In this document: positions 1 through 9,430 of the stretch, piece after piece
Numbering within the stretch: position 1 is the stretch's first letter
How the letters are laid out: each line of letters starts with the position of its first letter
Assembly (NCBI RefSeq): GCF_030546745.1
Contig: NZ_JAUOPD010000009.1
Span: 62,001 to 126,000 of the forward strand
Direction: 5' to 3'
DNA: 64,000 bases
Origin: Thalassotalea sp. 1_MG-2023
Lineage (GTDB): Bacteria; Pseudomonadota; Gammaproteobacteria; Enterobacterales; Alteromonadaceae
The notes under the pieces: model-generated
What the model was told of the DNA's origin: nothing
Seen by the model: only the letters and a program-made list of their open reading frames with translations
Database searches by the model: none
Translations under genes and position numbers: made by a program

Positions 1-461
1 CAGAAGAAGCAGCAGAAGCTGCGATTTCTAGCCCATTGCTTGAAGATGTTGATTTAGCCGGTGCACGCGGCATTTTAGTTAATATTACTGCTGGCATGGA
101 CATTTCTATTGATGAATTTGAAACAGTCGGTAATGCAGTGAAAGCTTTTGCTTCTGAAAATGCAACGGTTGTTGTTGGTGCGGTAATCGATCCTGAAATG
201 ACTGATGAATTAAGAGTAACTGTTGTTGCAACAGGTATTGGTGCAGAGCGTAAGCCTGATATCACGTTAGTGAACCCGACGCCAGCAGTTGAACCTATTG
301 CGGTTGGCCAAGAATTTACTTCGACACCACAACCAGAAGTAAATACGCAATCAGCAGCAATGCCAGAAGCAAATGCTCAGGCACAAACACAAAAAGTGAC
401 AGCGGCAGCGATTGATGATTACTTAGATATTCCAGCGTTTTTGAGAAAACAAGCTGACTAA
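1..461 (+). CDS. ftsZ: Cell division protein FtsZ, C-terminal part (5' end outside window)
   Basis: This is the tubulin-like GTPase that forms the cytokinetic Z ring. Only the last ~150 residues lie in the window. The reading frame is open from base 3, so the gene starts upstream and the TTG at 36 is an internal leucine. What remains is the end of the C-terminal tubulin-fold domain ([11 protein letters not shown], then TVVATGIG), a Gln/Ala/Pro-rich linker and the conserved terminal peptide [14 protein letters not shown], which in this family binds FtsA, ZipA and other partners. lpxC follows about 150 bp downstream, as in E. coli. Identification is secure; the start cannot be given. Confidence 0.97.
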   Translation, partial: EEAAEAAISSPLLEDVDLAGARGILVNITAGMDISIDEFETVGNAVKAFASENATVVVGAVIDPEMTDELRVTVVATGIGAERKPDITLVNPTPAVEPIAVGQEFTSTPQPEVNTQSAAMPEANAQAQTQKVTAAAIDDYLDIPAFLRKQAD

Positions 462-517
462 GAATATATTTAATCCGATATAAATACGCTGATAACGCGT
501 AGGTATTTTGCTAAATT

Positions 518-546
518 TTGATTTTGTTAAGCATTTTTGCTATATT
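518..546 (+). promoter_or_regulatory. Candidate lpxC promoter
   Basis: A TTGATT -35 (518-523) is separated by 17 bp from a TATATT -10 (541-546). The -10 is preceded by TGC, giving an extended -10. It lies about 60 bp before the lpxC start and fits separate transcription of lpxC after ftsZ. Seen by eye only. Confidence 0.5.
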
Positions 547-608
547 ATGCCGCCGCTCGAAAGGTGGTGCCATATTTGGCAATTAATTAGAGCTTAAGAA
601 GGCTACTT

Positions 609-1526
609 ATGATTAAACAACGTACATTAAAAACGAGTGTTTCAGCAGTAGGTGTTGGTTTACACAAAGGTAAAAAGGTGCAGCTCACTCTCCGTCCTGC
701 GCCTGCAAATACAGGTATTGTATTTCGCCGTGTAGACTTAGAACCTGTTGTTGATATTAAAGCAACGCCAGAGGCTGTTGGTGAAACCACTATGTGTACT
801 TGTTTAGTGAATGAACAAGGTGTGAAGATTTCCACCGTCGAGCACTTGTTAGCTGCTGTTGCAGGTATGGGAATTGACAATTTAATTATTGACGTTGATT
901 CTCACGAAATTCCGATCATGGATGGTAGCTCCTTACCGTTTGTTTATCTGATTCAATCGGTAGGTATTGAAACATTAGAAACAGCAAAACGCTTTATCCG
1001 TATTAAACGTCCAATTAGAGTAGAAGAAGGCGATAAGTGGGCTGAGTTACGTCCACACGAAGGGTTTAAAATTGATTTTGCAATTGATTTTGAACACCCG
1101 ATTATTGCCAACACGGTTCAACAGAAAACGATGGACTTATCAACGTGCTCTTTTATAAAAGAAATTAGTCGAGCACGTACCTTTGGTTTTGTGCGTGATA
1201 TCGAGTTACTACGCTCACATAATCTTGCGTTAGGCGGCAGTCTAGAAAACGCGATTGTGCTAGACGATTTTCAAATGTTAAACAAAGATGATTTACGTTA
1301 TGACGATGAATTTGTTACACACAAAATTTTAGATGCCATTGGTGATTTATTTATGTGTGGTCATAATATGCTGGCTGAATTACGTGCATTTAAATCAGGA
1401 CACGGATTAAATAATTTATTATTAAGGGAAGTATTCAAGCATAAAGATGCTTGGGAATGGGTAACGTATGAAGACTCATCGGTTTCCCCGATAGAATTTC
1501 AAGAAGCGAGTGCAACGAGCTTCTAA
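609..1526 (+). CDS. lpxC: UDP-3-O-acyl-N-acetylglucosamine deacetylase LpxC
   Basis: Cytoplasmic zinc enzyme that carries out the committed step of lipid A synthesis, deacetylating UDP-3-O-acyl-GlcNAc. The 305-residue length is standard. Zinc ligands fall exactly where expected: His79 in STVEHLLAA, and His238 and Asp242 in [11 protein letters not shown]; the general acid His265 is in [17 protein letters not shown] is also conserved. The start has an AAGAAGG Shine-Dalgarno sequence. The gene lies between ftsZ and the secA region, as in other gammaproteobacteria, and has its own candidate promoter upstream and a strong terminator downstream. Confidence 0.98.
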   Translation: MIKQRTLKTSVSAVGVGLHKGKKVQLTLRPAPANTGIVFRRVDLEPVVDIKATPEAVGETTMCTCLVNEQGVKISTVEHLLAAVAGMGIDNLIIDVDSHEIPIMDGSSLPFVYLIQSVGIETLETAKRFIRIKRPIRVEEGDKWAELRPHEGFKIDFAIDFEHPIIANTVQQKTMDLSTCSFIKEISRARTFGFVRDIELLRSHNLALGGSLENAIVLDDFQMLNKDDLRYDDEFVTHKILDAIGDLFMCGHNMLAELRAFKSGHGLNNLLLREVFKHKDAWEWVTYEDSSVSPIEFQEASATSF

Positions 1527-1533
1527 TAAACAT

Positions 1534-1562
1534 AAAAAACCGAACCATTTGTTCGGTTTTTT
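1534..1562 (+). terminator. Rho-independent terminator after lpxC
   Basis: A perfect stem AAAAAACCGAAC / GTTCGGTTTTTT with a 5-nt loop ends in a T run, 8 bp after the lpxC stop. The A run on the left lets it also serve the opposing dciA gene. Confidence 0.9.
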
Positions 1563-1591
1563 ATTTATTGTGGCAAAATACAGTTTTGGTA

Positions 1592-2050
1592 TTACCTATC
1601 AGCTAGTTTAGCTAAGTTAAGAATTTTTTGTTTAAGTGAGTCAGATGCGTGCTCAGCAACAGCTTCAAGTTGCTTAGCGGTATTTTTGGAAAGGTGTTTG
1701 CGTGGCTTTGAGTCAGCGCTTTCTTTTGCTATTTGATTTGCAAACGGGCGAACTTTAATTTCAATTTGATTGAACTGGCCTTGCGTTATTTCAGCGAGTT
1801 TACGACAAATGTTCATTCGCTCAAATTGTAATCGTTGAGACCACACTGCAGAAGAAACACCAATAACACAGGTGTTCTGATTAAAGTTACTGATGTGCCA
1901 CACTTGCTCTGGCAAGTCAGGACAAGACTGCCGGATGATGTCTTCAAGCTGTGATAAAAATTTGGTTTTTGTGGCAATTTGTGCCAAAGTGCCTGCTGAC
2001 GATTTTAGTAAGCTAGACGCATCAAACGGTGATTTATTTTTTCTAGCCAT
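1592..2050 (-). CDS. dciA: DciA family (DUF721) replicative helicase loader
   Basis: A 152-residue protein with the DUF721/DciA fold at residues ~10-105 (a SQLEDIIRQSCPD helix, then CVIGVSSAVWSQRLQFERMNI) and a basic, helical C-terminal tail. DciA proteins promote loading of the DnaB helicase onto DNA and replace DnaC in most bacteria. The position next to secA matches the dciA locus of Vibrio and related groups. It is divergent from the M23 peptidase gene, with only 39 bp between the two starts. The family assignment rests on recognised sequence pattern and gene position, not on a search. Confidence 0.85.
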   Translation of the reverse strand: MARKNKSPFDASSLLKSSAGTLAQIATKTKFLSQLEDIIRQSCPDLPEQVWHISNFNQNTCVIGVSSAVWSQRLQFERMNICRKLAEITQGQFNQIEIKVRPFANQIAKESADSKPRKHLSKNTAKQLEAVAEHASDSLKQKILNLAKLADR

Positions 2051-2089
2051 CGTATTTATGAAATATCAACAAAAGGTGAAATAGGTAGT

Positions 2090-2989
2090 ATGAGTTTAAC
2101 ACTACTATACCGAGGAAAAAACGTAAGATTCTCAATGAAGCTTAATAAGTTTCATTGGTTGTCTGCTATTACAGTATTTGCCGTTATTTCTGGTTTTGTT
2201 GTTCACCTTTTTATGTCTGCAGATGCAGTGCCTAACAGCTCAACATTTACCGTTAAATCTCCAACTAAAGAGCCAGAAGCATTAACGGTAAGTAAGCAAC
2301 AGGTTACGGCACTTACCATGAAATTAGCTGAACTGCAAAGCCAAGTATTAAGGCTTAATGCCTTAGGCGATCGTTTAGCAGAAGAAGCAAATATTCCTGC
2401 GAAAGAATTTAATTTCCAAGACTTACCCCCAAGTGGTGGCCCCATAGAACAAACACTTTCAAGTCAAACTAAAACCTTAGCAGAGTTGCTTGCAGACATT
2501 ACGAGTGTTGAATCATCACTCGCGTTTGAAGAAAAACAATTGAACTTGCTTGAATCTTTGACGTTAGGTCACCATATAGAAAATACCAGTTATTTATCCG
2601 GTCGCCCTATTACGAAAGGTTGGCTTTCGTCGTATTTTGGTACGCGTAAAGACCCTTTTACAGGAAGACCTGCGATGCATAAAGGGGTTGATTTCGCTGG
2701 TAAAGAAGATGCTGAAATTATTGCCACAGCTGCAGGCGTTGTATCCTGGGCTAGCCGTCGTTACGGTTATGGTAATTTAATCGAAATTAATCACGGTAAA
2801 GGGTTAAAAACACGCTACGGTCACAATAAAGAGATTTTAGTTAAGATTGGTGACGTTGTGAGTAAAGGGCAAGTTATTGCACGGATGGGAAGTACAGGGC
2901 GATCTACTGGACCGCATGTACATTATGAAATCTTGCGTAATAATAAGCAAATTGACCCTATTAAATATGTCTATCGCAAAGCAAAATAG
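2090..2989 (+). CDS. M23 family (LytM-type) peptidoglycan metallopeptidase, membrane anchored
   Basis: A 299-residue protein with one N-terminal membrane anchor (residues ~22-42), a helical, probably coiled-coil segment (~66-155) and a C-terminal LytM/peptidase M23 domain (~175-295). The zinc and active-site residues are present: HKGVD (His197, Asp201) and HVH (His276, His278). The protein should therefore be an active periplasmic endopeptidase cutting peptidoglycan cross-links, rather than a degenerate activator such as EnvC. A second Met at residue 16 is a possible start. It occupies the place of secM in E. coli, directly before secA. The exact substrate is unknown. Confidence 0.9.
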   Translation: MSLTLLYRGKNVRFSMKLNKFHWLSAITVFAVISGFVVHLFMSADAVPNSSTFTVKSPTKEPEALTVSKQQVTALTMKLAELQSQVLRLNALGDRLAEEANIPAKEFNFQDLPPSGGPIEQTLSSQTKTLAELLADITSVESSLAFEEKQLNLLESLTLGHHIENTSYLSGRPITKGWLSSYFGTRKDPFTGRPAMHKGVDFAGKEDAEIIATAAGVVSWASRRYGYGNLIEINHGKGLKTRYGHNKEILVKIGDVVSKGQVIARMGSTGRSTGPHVHYEILRNNKQIDPIKYVYRKAK

Positions 2990-3084
2990 ATTTAAGATTT
3001 ATTGAATAATTGCATATGTTGTATGATATTTTTCACGCTTTCTGGCAAGCAATGTATTAGGTAGGTAGTTTTTCTACGTAAACA

Positions 3085-3093
3085 TGCGATAAT
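3085..3093 (+). promoter_or_regulatory. Candidate extended -10 promoter in the secA upstream region
   Basis: TG-C-GATAAT at 3085-3093 resembles an extended -10 element; no good -35 is visible. It lies in the 346-bp gap between the M23 gene and secA, so the secA leader would be about 240 nt. The gap also holds the hairpin at 3265-3297 and a few very short reading frames (for example 14 codons at 3016-3060) without convincing ribosome binding sites. Confidence 0.3.
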
Positions 3094-3264
3094 ACGGAAT
3101 TACTGACAAGTAAGTGCAAATAACAGGGCAATTAAACTCCAGTTTATTAACGATTGATGGCAACCTATTTACCAGGGGTTTAATAGGTGTGAAGGTAAAA
3201 TCATCAACGTGAGTGGAATGTGCACAGTAAAATTCAATTTGTCCTAGTAAAATGTAAGTTTCTG

Positions 3265-3297
3265 GTGATCGGCTTAGACCGATCACTTTTATTTTTA
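3265..3297 (+). terminator. Terminator-like hairpin in the secA leader
   Basis: A perfect 8-bp stem GTGATCGG / CCGATCAC (3265-3272 and 3279-3286) with a 6-nt loop is followed by TTTTATTTTTAT. It ends about 40 bp before the secA start. It could terminate the upstream M23 transcript or act as an attenuator for secA. Confidence 0.6.
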
Positions 3298-3335
3298 TAA
3301 GCTGAAGAATTTTCTTCTAACAATGGTTATACGAG

Positions 3336-6035
3336 ATGTTTGTAAAGTTAATGACAAAGCTGTTTGGTAGTCGTAATGATCGACTTATCAAACAAATGCG
3401 CAAAGAAGTAGAAAAAATAAATGCCTTAGAACCAGCTATCGAAGCGTTGAGCGACGAAGAACTAAAAGCAAAAACTGCTGAGTTTAAAACCCGATTATCA
3501 AACAATGAAACGTTAGATGCTATATTGCCAGAAGCGTTTGCTGTTGTGCGTGAAGCAAGTAAGCGTGTGTTTGGCATGCGTCATTTCGATGTACAAATGA
3601 TCGGTGGTATGGTGCTCAATGACGGCAAAGTTGCTGAGATGCGTACCGGTGAAGGTAAAACACTTACAGCAACCTTACCCTCGTATTTAAATGCATTAAC
3701 AGGCAAAGGTGTTCATGTTGTTACGGTGAATGATTACTTGGCAAAACGTGATGCTGACTGGTCTCGCCCGTTATTTGAATTCTTAGGGTTGACGGTTGGT
3801 TGCAATATACCTGGTATGTCTCCCCCTGATAAAAAAGCTGCGTACGAAGCTGACGTAACCTACGGTACCAATAACGAATTTGGTTTTGATTATCTTCGCG
3901 ATAACATGGCATTTTCTCCTGAAGAACGTGTACAAAAACCGTTAAACTTTGCTGTAGTTGATGAAGTTGACTCTATTTTAATTGATGAAGCGCGAACACC
4001 ATTAATTATTTCTGGAGCAGCAGAAGATAGCTCTGAACTATATCGTTCTATTAATGAGTTAGTACCAACACTTGATATACAAAGTGAAGAAGACAAAGAT
4101 GAAGAAACTGGCCAATCAGCCGACTTTGTTGAAGGTGACTTTACCGTTGATGAAAAAGCTAAACAAATTTATTTAACTGAACGTGGTCAAATTCGTATTG
4201 AGCAAATATTGCAAGAAAAAGGCTTAATTGAAGAAGGCGATTCATTATTCTCTGCAAGTAATATTACCTTATTACACCATGTGATGGCTGCACTGCGCGC
4301 GCATAAATTGTTCCAAAAAGATGTTGATTATATTGTTAAAGATGATGAAATCATTATTGTTGATGAACATACTGGTCGTACGATGGAAGGCCGTCGTTGG
4401 TCAGAAGGTTTACACCAAGCTGTAGAAGCGAAAGAAGGTGTTAATATTCAAAATGAAAACCAAACATTAGCATCTATTACCTTCCAAAACTTTTTCCGTA
4501 TTTATACAAAACTTTCAGGTATGACAGGTACTGCGGATACCGAAGCTTTTGAATTTAATCATATTTATAGTTTAGAAACTGTGGTTATTCCAACCAACCA
4601 GCCAATGGTGCGAAAAGACATGGCTGACTTGATTTATTTAACGGCAGAAGAAAAGTTTGAAGCTATTTTAGAAGATATTCAAGATTGTGTGAAACGAGGC
4701 CAGCCAGTACTTGTTGGTACCATTAGTATCGAAACGTCTGAATTTTTATCTTCATTTTTGAAAAAAGCTAAAATTAAACATAAAGTGTTGAATGCTAAAT
4801 TTCACCAAGAAGAAGCTGACATAGTCGCTCAAGCAGGTAAAGTTGGCGCAGTAACAATTGCCACGAATATGGCAGGACGTGGTACGGATATCGTTTTAGG
4901 CGGTAATTTAGATTCTGCCATTGCAGCGCTTAAAAACCCAAGTGAAGAAAAAATTGCCAAAGTAAAAGAAGAATGGCAGGAAGAACACGATAAAGTGCTT
5001 GAGTTAGGCGGTTTACATATTGTCGCAACAGAACGTCATGAATCACGCCGTATTGATAACCAATTACGTGGCCGCTCTGGTCGCCAAGGTGATCCTGGTT
5101 CTACACGTTTTTATCTATCGATGGAAGATTCGTTAATGCGAATTTTCGCTTCTGAACGCATTACTAACATGATGCGTAAATTAGGCATGGAACGTGGTGA
5201 AGCAATTGAGCACCCTTGGGTGACAAAAAGCATTGAAAATGCACAACGTAAAGTTGAAGGTCGCAACTTTGATATTCGTAAGCAATTATTAGAATTTGAT
5301 GATGTAGCGAATGATCAACGTAAAGTTATTTATGAACAACGCAATGAGTTAATGGATGAAGCAGACATTAAAGAAGTGATTGCGAATATTCGAACTGATG
5401 TTGTTAATAGTGTTATTGAACAGCATATTCCGCCACAATCTCTTGAAGAAATGTGGGATATTGCCGGGTTAGAAGAGCGCCTAAAAGGTGACTTTGCGAT
5501 TGAGATGCCAATCGCTCAATGGCTTGAAGAAGACACAAAACTGCACGAAGAAACATTACGTGAGAAAATTCTTGAGACCATTGAACAAGAGTATCAAACA
5601 AAAGAAGAAATGGTTGGCCCTGATGTATTGCGTCAATTTGAAAAAGCTGTGATGTTACAAAGTTTAGATTCACATTGGAAAGAACACTTAGCGGCAATGG
5701 ATCACTTAAGACAAGGAATTGGCTTACGTGGTTATGCGCAAAAAAATCCTAAGCAAGAATACAAACGTGAGTCGTTTGAACTGTTTTCAGAGATGCTAGA
5801 TAACTTGAAGCATGATGTAATCGGTATTTTAAGTAAAGTAAGAATTCAAGCTGAATCTGATGTTGAAGCCGTTGAAGAGCAACACAGAAAATCAGACGAA
5901 GCACCTAAAGCCTTTACTCATGAATCAGCCAGTGAACCTGCAGGTGAAAACGCGATACCACGAGTTGGTCGTAATGAACCTTGTCCATGTGGTTCAGGTA
6001 AAAAGTATAAACAATGTCATGGCAAGCTTAGCTAA
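3336..6035 (+). CDS. secA: Preprotein translocase ATPase SecA
   Basis: ATP-driven motor that pushes unfolded preproteins through SecYEG. The 899-residue length matches E. coli (901). Walker A MRTGEGKT is at residues 102-109, a DEVD Walker B follows, and NMAGRGTDI lies in the second helicase domain. The C-terminus carries the zinc-binding SecB-interaction motif with Cys883, Cys885, Cys894 and His895. The gene has its own terminator, and the leader upstream contains a hairpin that may regulate it. No SecM-like arrest peptide was recognised. Confidence 0.99.
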   Translation: MFVKLMTKLFGSRNDRLIKQMRKEVEKINALEPAIEALSDEELKAKTAEFKTRLSNNETLDAILPEAFAVVREASKRVFGMRHFDVQMIGGMVLNDGKVAEMRTGEGKTLTATLPSYLNALTGKGVHVVTVNDYLAKRDADWSRPLFEFLGLTVGCNIPGMSPPDKKAAYEADVTYGTNNEFGFDYLRDNMAFSPEERVQKPLNFAVVDEVDSILIDEARTPLIISGAAEDSSELYRSINELVPTLDIQSEEDKDEETGQSADFVEGDFTVDEKAKQIYLTERGQIRIEQILQEKGLIEEGDSLFSASNITLLHHVMAALRAHKLFQKDVDYIVKDDEIIIVDEHTGRTMEGRRWSEGLHQAVEAKEGVNIQNENQTLASITFQNFFRIYTKLSGMTGTADTEAFEFNHIYSLETVVIPTNQPMVRKDMADLIYLTAEEKFEAILEDIQDCVKRGQPVLVGTISIETSEFLSSFLKKAKIKHKVLNAKFHQEEADIVAQAGKVGAVTIATNMAGRGTDIVLGGNLDSAIAALKNPSEEKIAKVKEEWQEEHDKVLELGGLHIVATERHESRRIDNQLRGRSGRQGDPGSTRFYLSMEDSLMRIFASERITNMMRKLGMERGEAIEHPWVTKSIENAQRKVEGRNFDIRKQLLEFDDVANDQRKVIYEQRNELMDEADIKEVIANIRTDVVNSVIEQHIPPQSLEEMWDIAGLEERLKGDFAIEMPIAQWLEEDTKLHEETLREKILETIEQEYQTKEEMVGPDVLRQFEKAVMLQSLDSHWKEHLAAMDHLRQGIGLRGYAQKNPKQEYKRESFELFSEMLDNLKHDVIGILSKVRIQAESDVEAVEEQHRKSDEAPKAFTHESASEPAGENAIPRVGRNEPCPCGSGKKYKQCHGKLS

Positions 6036-6056
6036 GTTTGAAAAATTGATAATATT

Positions 6057-6083
6057 AAAAAGGGCTTTTTTAAAGCCCTTTTT
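6057..6083 (+). terminator. Rho-independent terminator after secA
   Basis: An 11-bp stem AAAAAGGGCTT / AAGCCCTTTTT with a 5-nt loop starts 21 bp after the secA stop; the T run forms the 3' arm. Confidence 0.88.
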
Positions 6084-6107
6084 AATGGCTAATTTTGAGT
6101 GAATAAA

Positions 6108-6524
6108 ATGAATACAAAGGTAAAACAAGTTCATGTTGCTGTAGGTGTCATTATTAATGGCGATCAAATATTTTTAACTAAACGACTCGACAACGCGCAT
6201 CAAGGCGGAAAATGGGAATTTCCTGGTGGTAAAGTTGAACAAGGTGAAAGTGTTGCTGGAGCTCTGCATAGAGAGCTGCAAGAAGAGGTAGCGATAGATA
6301 TCTTATCATGCTTACCATTGATTAAAGTATCACATGACTACGGCGATAAAAGTGTACTGCTTGACGTGTATATAATTGATAATTACCAAGGTGAGCCTTG
6401 TGCTCAAGAAGGCCAAGGTGAAGGTTGGTATCATGTAGAAGAACTAAAAGCCCTTGAGTTCCCTAAGGCAAATGAAGCGATTATTGATGCTGTAACTGCT
6501 TGGTTTCAAAACAACAATGAGTGA
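6108..6524 (+). CDS. mutT: 8-oxo-dGTP diphosphatase MutT
   Basis: A Nudix hydrolase of 138 residues that removes oxidised 8-oxo-dGTP from the nucleotide pool and so prevents A-to-C transversions. The Nudix box is complete: GGKVEQGES, then REL and QEEV. The preceding WEFPGGK is typical of MutT. The ATG at 6108 is preferred because GAGTG lies 6 nt before it; an in-frame GTG at 6099 has no such site. The position after secA is conserved in gammaproteobacteria. Confidence 0.95.
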   Translation: MNTKVKQVHVAVGVIINGDQIFLTKRLDNAHQGGKWEFPGGKVEQGESVAGALHRELQEEVAIDILSCLPLIKVSHDYGDKSVLLDVYIIDNYQGEPCAQEGQGEGWYHVEELKALEFPKANEAIIDAVTAWFQNNNE

Positions 6525-6538
6525 ATAGCCATGCTTAA

Positions 6539-6573
6539 ATGCCAAGTTTCAAACCTATGAAATAGCTTGGCAT
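6539..6573. repeat. Inverted repeat between mutT and yacG
   Basis: ATGCCAAG (6539-6546) and CTTGGCAT (6566-6573) are perfect complements, and TTTC/GAAA can extend the stem. It lies between convergent genes and may act as a weak bidirectional terminator, but no T run follows. Confidence 0.4.
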
Positions 6574-6643
6574 TATTAACGCTAAACTACTGCAATAGGT
6601 GTACAGGGGAACGGCTGGTTATGCTCAATTTAGCTTATCTCGA

Positions 6644-6880
6644 TTATTCAGGTTCGATGAAAAACTTGCTGTGTTGTAACACTTCTTCTTCGAGTTGGTC
6701 TATCATTTCTTCTGTCAGAGGAACATCTTGTTGAATTGGTTGGGTTATCTTGTGATTTTCGTCGGCCCAATCGCCAAGATCAATTAAACGACAGCGCTCA
6801 CTGCAAAAAGGTCTGAATTTACTCGATGCTTGCCAAATTACGTCTTTTTGACAGGTTGGGCAATTCACGTTAATGGTCAT
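6644..6880 (-). CDS. yacG: DNA gyrase inhibitor / zinc-binding protein YacG
   Basis: A small 78-residue protein with the YacG zinc site: Cys7 and Cys10 in NCPTC, Cys26 and Cys30 in FCSERC, followed by the conserved [12 protein letters not shown]. coli YacG binds GyrB and blocks DNA binding by gyrase. The acidic C-terminal tail is also usual. It is transcribed with zapD and coaE in the conserved coaE-zapD-yacG order. A TAAGGA-type reverse-strand ribosome site (GGAGGAATAA on the minus strand) precedes the start. Confidence 0.95.
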   Translation of the reverse strand: MTINVNCPTCQKDVIWQASSKFRPFCSERCRLIDLGDWADENHKITQPIQQDVPLTEEMIDQLEEEVLQHSKFFIEPE

Positions 6881-6943
6881 TTATTCCTCCCATAAAAAAT
6901 GCGTATTATAACAGTAGATTTTGTAATTGATATAACAGATGGT

Positions 6944-7690
6944 TTAGCAGCGGGCTAACTCAAAGGGTATCGCTAAATCACAGTACTTACGACCAGTTTG
7001 TTCACATGGGCACATAAATCGAATGGAATATCGTATGCGGTTACCACTTACCGTTGGGTAATACTCAGCGCCTTCAGGTACTTTCATTCTTAACAGCAAT
7101 AACCCGTCACCACTTTCTTGAAAAAAACCATTATTGGTATTTATTTGCTGATAAGTTCCACGTTGACGGATAAACTTGAGAATTAAAGCAAGCGCTTGAT
7201 ACATGTTCTCAAGCAATGAAAGCCACTCTGATTGCTGCTCACGCGTTTGTTGTTCTGGCTGAACTAACCAAAATCGAAGTTGTGGTAAATCAAAGCTAGA
7301 GCTGCCTCCTTGCATAGCAAAGCGCTGCTTGAGTGTAGCAAGAAATTTATCGTCTTTAAGTTGTAACCACTGCGGTGAAGGAGATTTTAATTGGCTTAAA
7401 AGTGCAACAGTTTCTCTTAAGGTATCTTGTAATGCACTGTTATCAATTTCTGGAGACTTAGACCAAACGACAAGGTTTTGTTCTAACTTTTCTAAATCTT
7501 TTATTAAATCACCGCGTATGTCGTTTCTTTCAAGGGTATCAAGAATAGCAAATAATGCGTTGAAAAATACTTGGTGACTTAATGATATGTCTAGCGTTAA
7601 ACATTCCTCCACCTGAGCAAATAATTGCTCGAGTTTTAAATAGTTTCGGATCCGTTCGTTCAAAGGGTGTTCGTATAAAATGCTAGTCAT
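6944..7690 (-). CDS. zapD: Cell division protein ZapD
   Basis: Z-ring associated protein that cross-links FtsZ filaments. The start MTSILYEHPLNERIRNYL is the family signature, and RIRYSIRFMCPC near the C-terminus is also conserved. The length is 248 residues. An ATG two codons upstream (7696) is possible, but AGTGA is 8 nt from the 7690 ATG and too close to 7696. It lies between coaE and yacG. FtsZ, its partner, is encoded at the left edge of the window. Confidence 0.95.
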   Translation of the reverse strand: MTSILYEHPLNERIRNYLKLEQLFAQVEECLTLDISLSHQVFFNALFAILDTLERNDIRGDLIKDLEKLEQNLVVWSKSPEIDNSALQDTLRETVALLSQLKSPSPQWLQLKDDKFLATLKQRFAMQGGSSSFDLPQLRFWLVQPEQQTREQQSEWLSLLENMYQALALILKFIRQRGTYQQINTNNGFFQESGDGLLLLRMKVPEGAEYYPTVSGNRIRYSIRFMCPCEQTGRKYCDLAIPFELARC

Positions 7691-7768
7691 AATCACTTTT
7701 TACTGGGAATCTAACCGCTTATCTTAACCATACATAAATTAAATGGCTAATTTTTTAGGGAAATAGTT

Positions 7769-8374
7769 TTAATTCTTTGCTAATTCTAAGTATTTTAGGT
7801 GAATTTCTTTCACTTTTTCATTCAGTTGTGAAAACGTTAGGGTAGTGTTACTGATTATGTCATCAGCAAGCAAACACTTTTCTGTTCGAGGCATTTGACT
7901 GTTAATTATTGCGCGAATTTGTGTTTCGTTACTGTTGTCCCGTTTTACACTACGCGATATTTGTGCGTCTTGTTCTATATCAATTAATAACGTGCGATCA
8001 GTATATTTATCTAAACCATTCTCAAATAATAGTGGTGCAGAAAGTACCGCGTATTCACTTTGTGCGGCAGCCAATTTGTCGAGTAATTGTTGCCTAATGA
8101 GTGGGTGCAATAAACTATTTAACCATTGTTTTTCATGTTCGTGTTGGAAGATTAACGATCTTAACGCACTTCGGTTTAGAGACTTATCTTTGTTGAGGAT
8201 TGAGTTGCCAAAATGTGCCTCGATTTTATTCAACGCATCACTTCCTTTAGCCACTATTTCACGAGCAACAACATCGGCATCAATAATATCGATGCCATAT
8301 CCGGCTAATTGATCAGAGACAGTGGTTTTTCCGCTTCCGATTCCGCCGGTTAAACCGATAATTAACGACGCCAT
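7769..8374 (-). CDS. coaE: Dephospho-CoA kinase CoaE
   Basis: Last enzyme of coenzyme A synthesis, phosphorylating the ribose 3'-OH of dephospho-CoA with ATP. The 201-residue length is standard. The P-loop GLTGGIGSGKTT is at the N-terminus, followed by IDADVVARE (substrate-binding Asp) and the LLHPLIR motif. Its ATG overlaps the stop of pilD (TAATG), so translation is probably coupled to the pilus genes. Confidence 0.98.
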   Translation of the reverse strand: MASLIIGLTGGIGSGKTTVSDQLAGYGIDIIDADVVAREIVAKGSDALNKIEAHFGNSILNKDKSLNRSALRSLIFQHEHEKQWLNSLLHPLIRQQLLDKLAAAQSEYAVLSAPLLFENGLDKYTDRTLLIDIEQDAQISRSVKRDNSNETQIRAIINSQMPRTEKCLLADDIISNTTLTFSQLNEKVKEIHLKYLELAKN

Positions 8375-9258
8375 TATAGTAGTAAATCAAGGTACCATTG
8401 CCAGATAGCTTGTCCCCATAATAAACACACCCAACCAGCGACAGCAATATATGGACCAAAAGGGATTGCTTGCTCACGCCCATGTCCTTTAAAAAGTATT
8501 AATGCAATGCCAACGATAGCACCAACGGCTGAAGACATTAAAATTAATAAAGGTAGTAATTGCCAGCCCATCCATGCGCCAAATACGGCAATAAGCTTAA
8601 AGTCACCGTGTCCCATGCCCTCTTTACCTGTTATTAATTTAAACAACCAAAACACACTGTATAAGCTTAAATAACCGGCAACTGCACCAATTACAGCTTC
8701 ATCTAAAGGAACAATCAAGCCGTTAATATTAATCAACAGCCCTAACCATAATAAAGGGTAAGTGATTTGATCGGGCAGTAACATATGATCAAAATCAATC
8801 ATGGTAAGGCAAATCAGACCCCAAGTTAGTAATAGAACGGCTATTGTTGTTGCGGACACATCAAAGTGTACAGCAACAACAATACTTAATAGTGCGGTTA
8901 TTGCTTCGATAATAGGATATCTTGCAGAGATCTTCTGTTTACATTGACTACATTTTCCACGTAAAACTAACCAACTGACAACCGGAATATTTTCATAAAA
9001 GCGGATCTTATGCTGACAATGCTGACAAGTTGATGCAGGTTTTGATAAAGTGATTGGCGACTGTTCTTTTACAGGTTGAGCGCTGAGTTCATCAGCTAAA
9101 AATTCCCGACACTCATGGTACCAAGTTTGTTCTAACATTTTGGGTAAGCGGTAAATAACCACATTTAAAAAGCTACCAATTAATAGCCCTAAAATACCAA
9201 CGGTAAGATAAAAGCTAGCTGGGGAGGTGGAAAACAATAATTGAAAATTTTCTAACAC
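8374..9258 (-). CDS. pilD: Type IV prepilin peptidase / N-methyltransferase PilD
   Basis: Inner-membrane aspartyl protease that cuts the leader of type IV prepilins and N-methylates the new Phe1. The protein has 294 residues and several membrane helices. The cytoplasmic zinc site is present as two CxxC pairs (CQHC and CSQC). The catalytic aspartates lie in IDFDHMLLPDQIT and GHGDFKLIA. It is the last pilus gene of the pilB-pilC-pilD cluster, about 170 bp after pilC, and is fused translationally to coaE by overlap. Substrates probably include the two pilins encoded nearby. Confidence 0.97.
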   Translation of the reverse strand: MLENFQLLFSTSPASFYLTVGILGLLIGSFLNVVIYRLPKMLEQTWYHECREFLADELSAQPVKEQSPITLSKPASTCQHCQHKIRFYENIPVVSWLVLRGKCSQCKQKISARYPIIEAITALLSIVVAVHFDVSATTIAVLLLTWGLICLTMIDFDHMLLPDQITYPLLWLGLLININGLIVPLDEAVIGAVAGYLSLYSVFWLFKLITGKEGMGHGDFKLIAVFGAWMGWQLLPLLILMSSAVGAIVGIALILFKGHGREQAIPFGPYIAVAGWVCLLWGQAIWQWYLDLLL

Positions 9259-9430
9259 AATGACACTGCCTTAATAAAAACTAAAGACAGTGTAAGCGAA
9301 TGCTTTTGAAAAGAAAACTAGCTAATGCGTATTGAATTTGTCTAGGTCTTTATACTTGAACTACAGCGCCTTACACAACATCGTTTGAAAATGACAAAAA
9401 ACATGAAGCAAAGTGCACTATTATTGATGA

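Noticed and set aside
3016-3060. A 14-codon plus-strand frame upstream of secA as a possible leader peptide
   Set aside because: No Shine-Dalgarno sequence and no arrest-like motif; it also lies upstream of the candidate promoter.
3074-3286. A 70-codon minus-strand frame in the secA upstream region
   Set aside because: It lies over the leader hairpin, has no ribosome site and its composition does not resemble protein.
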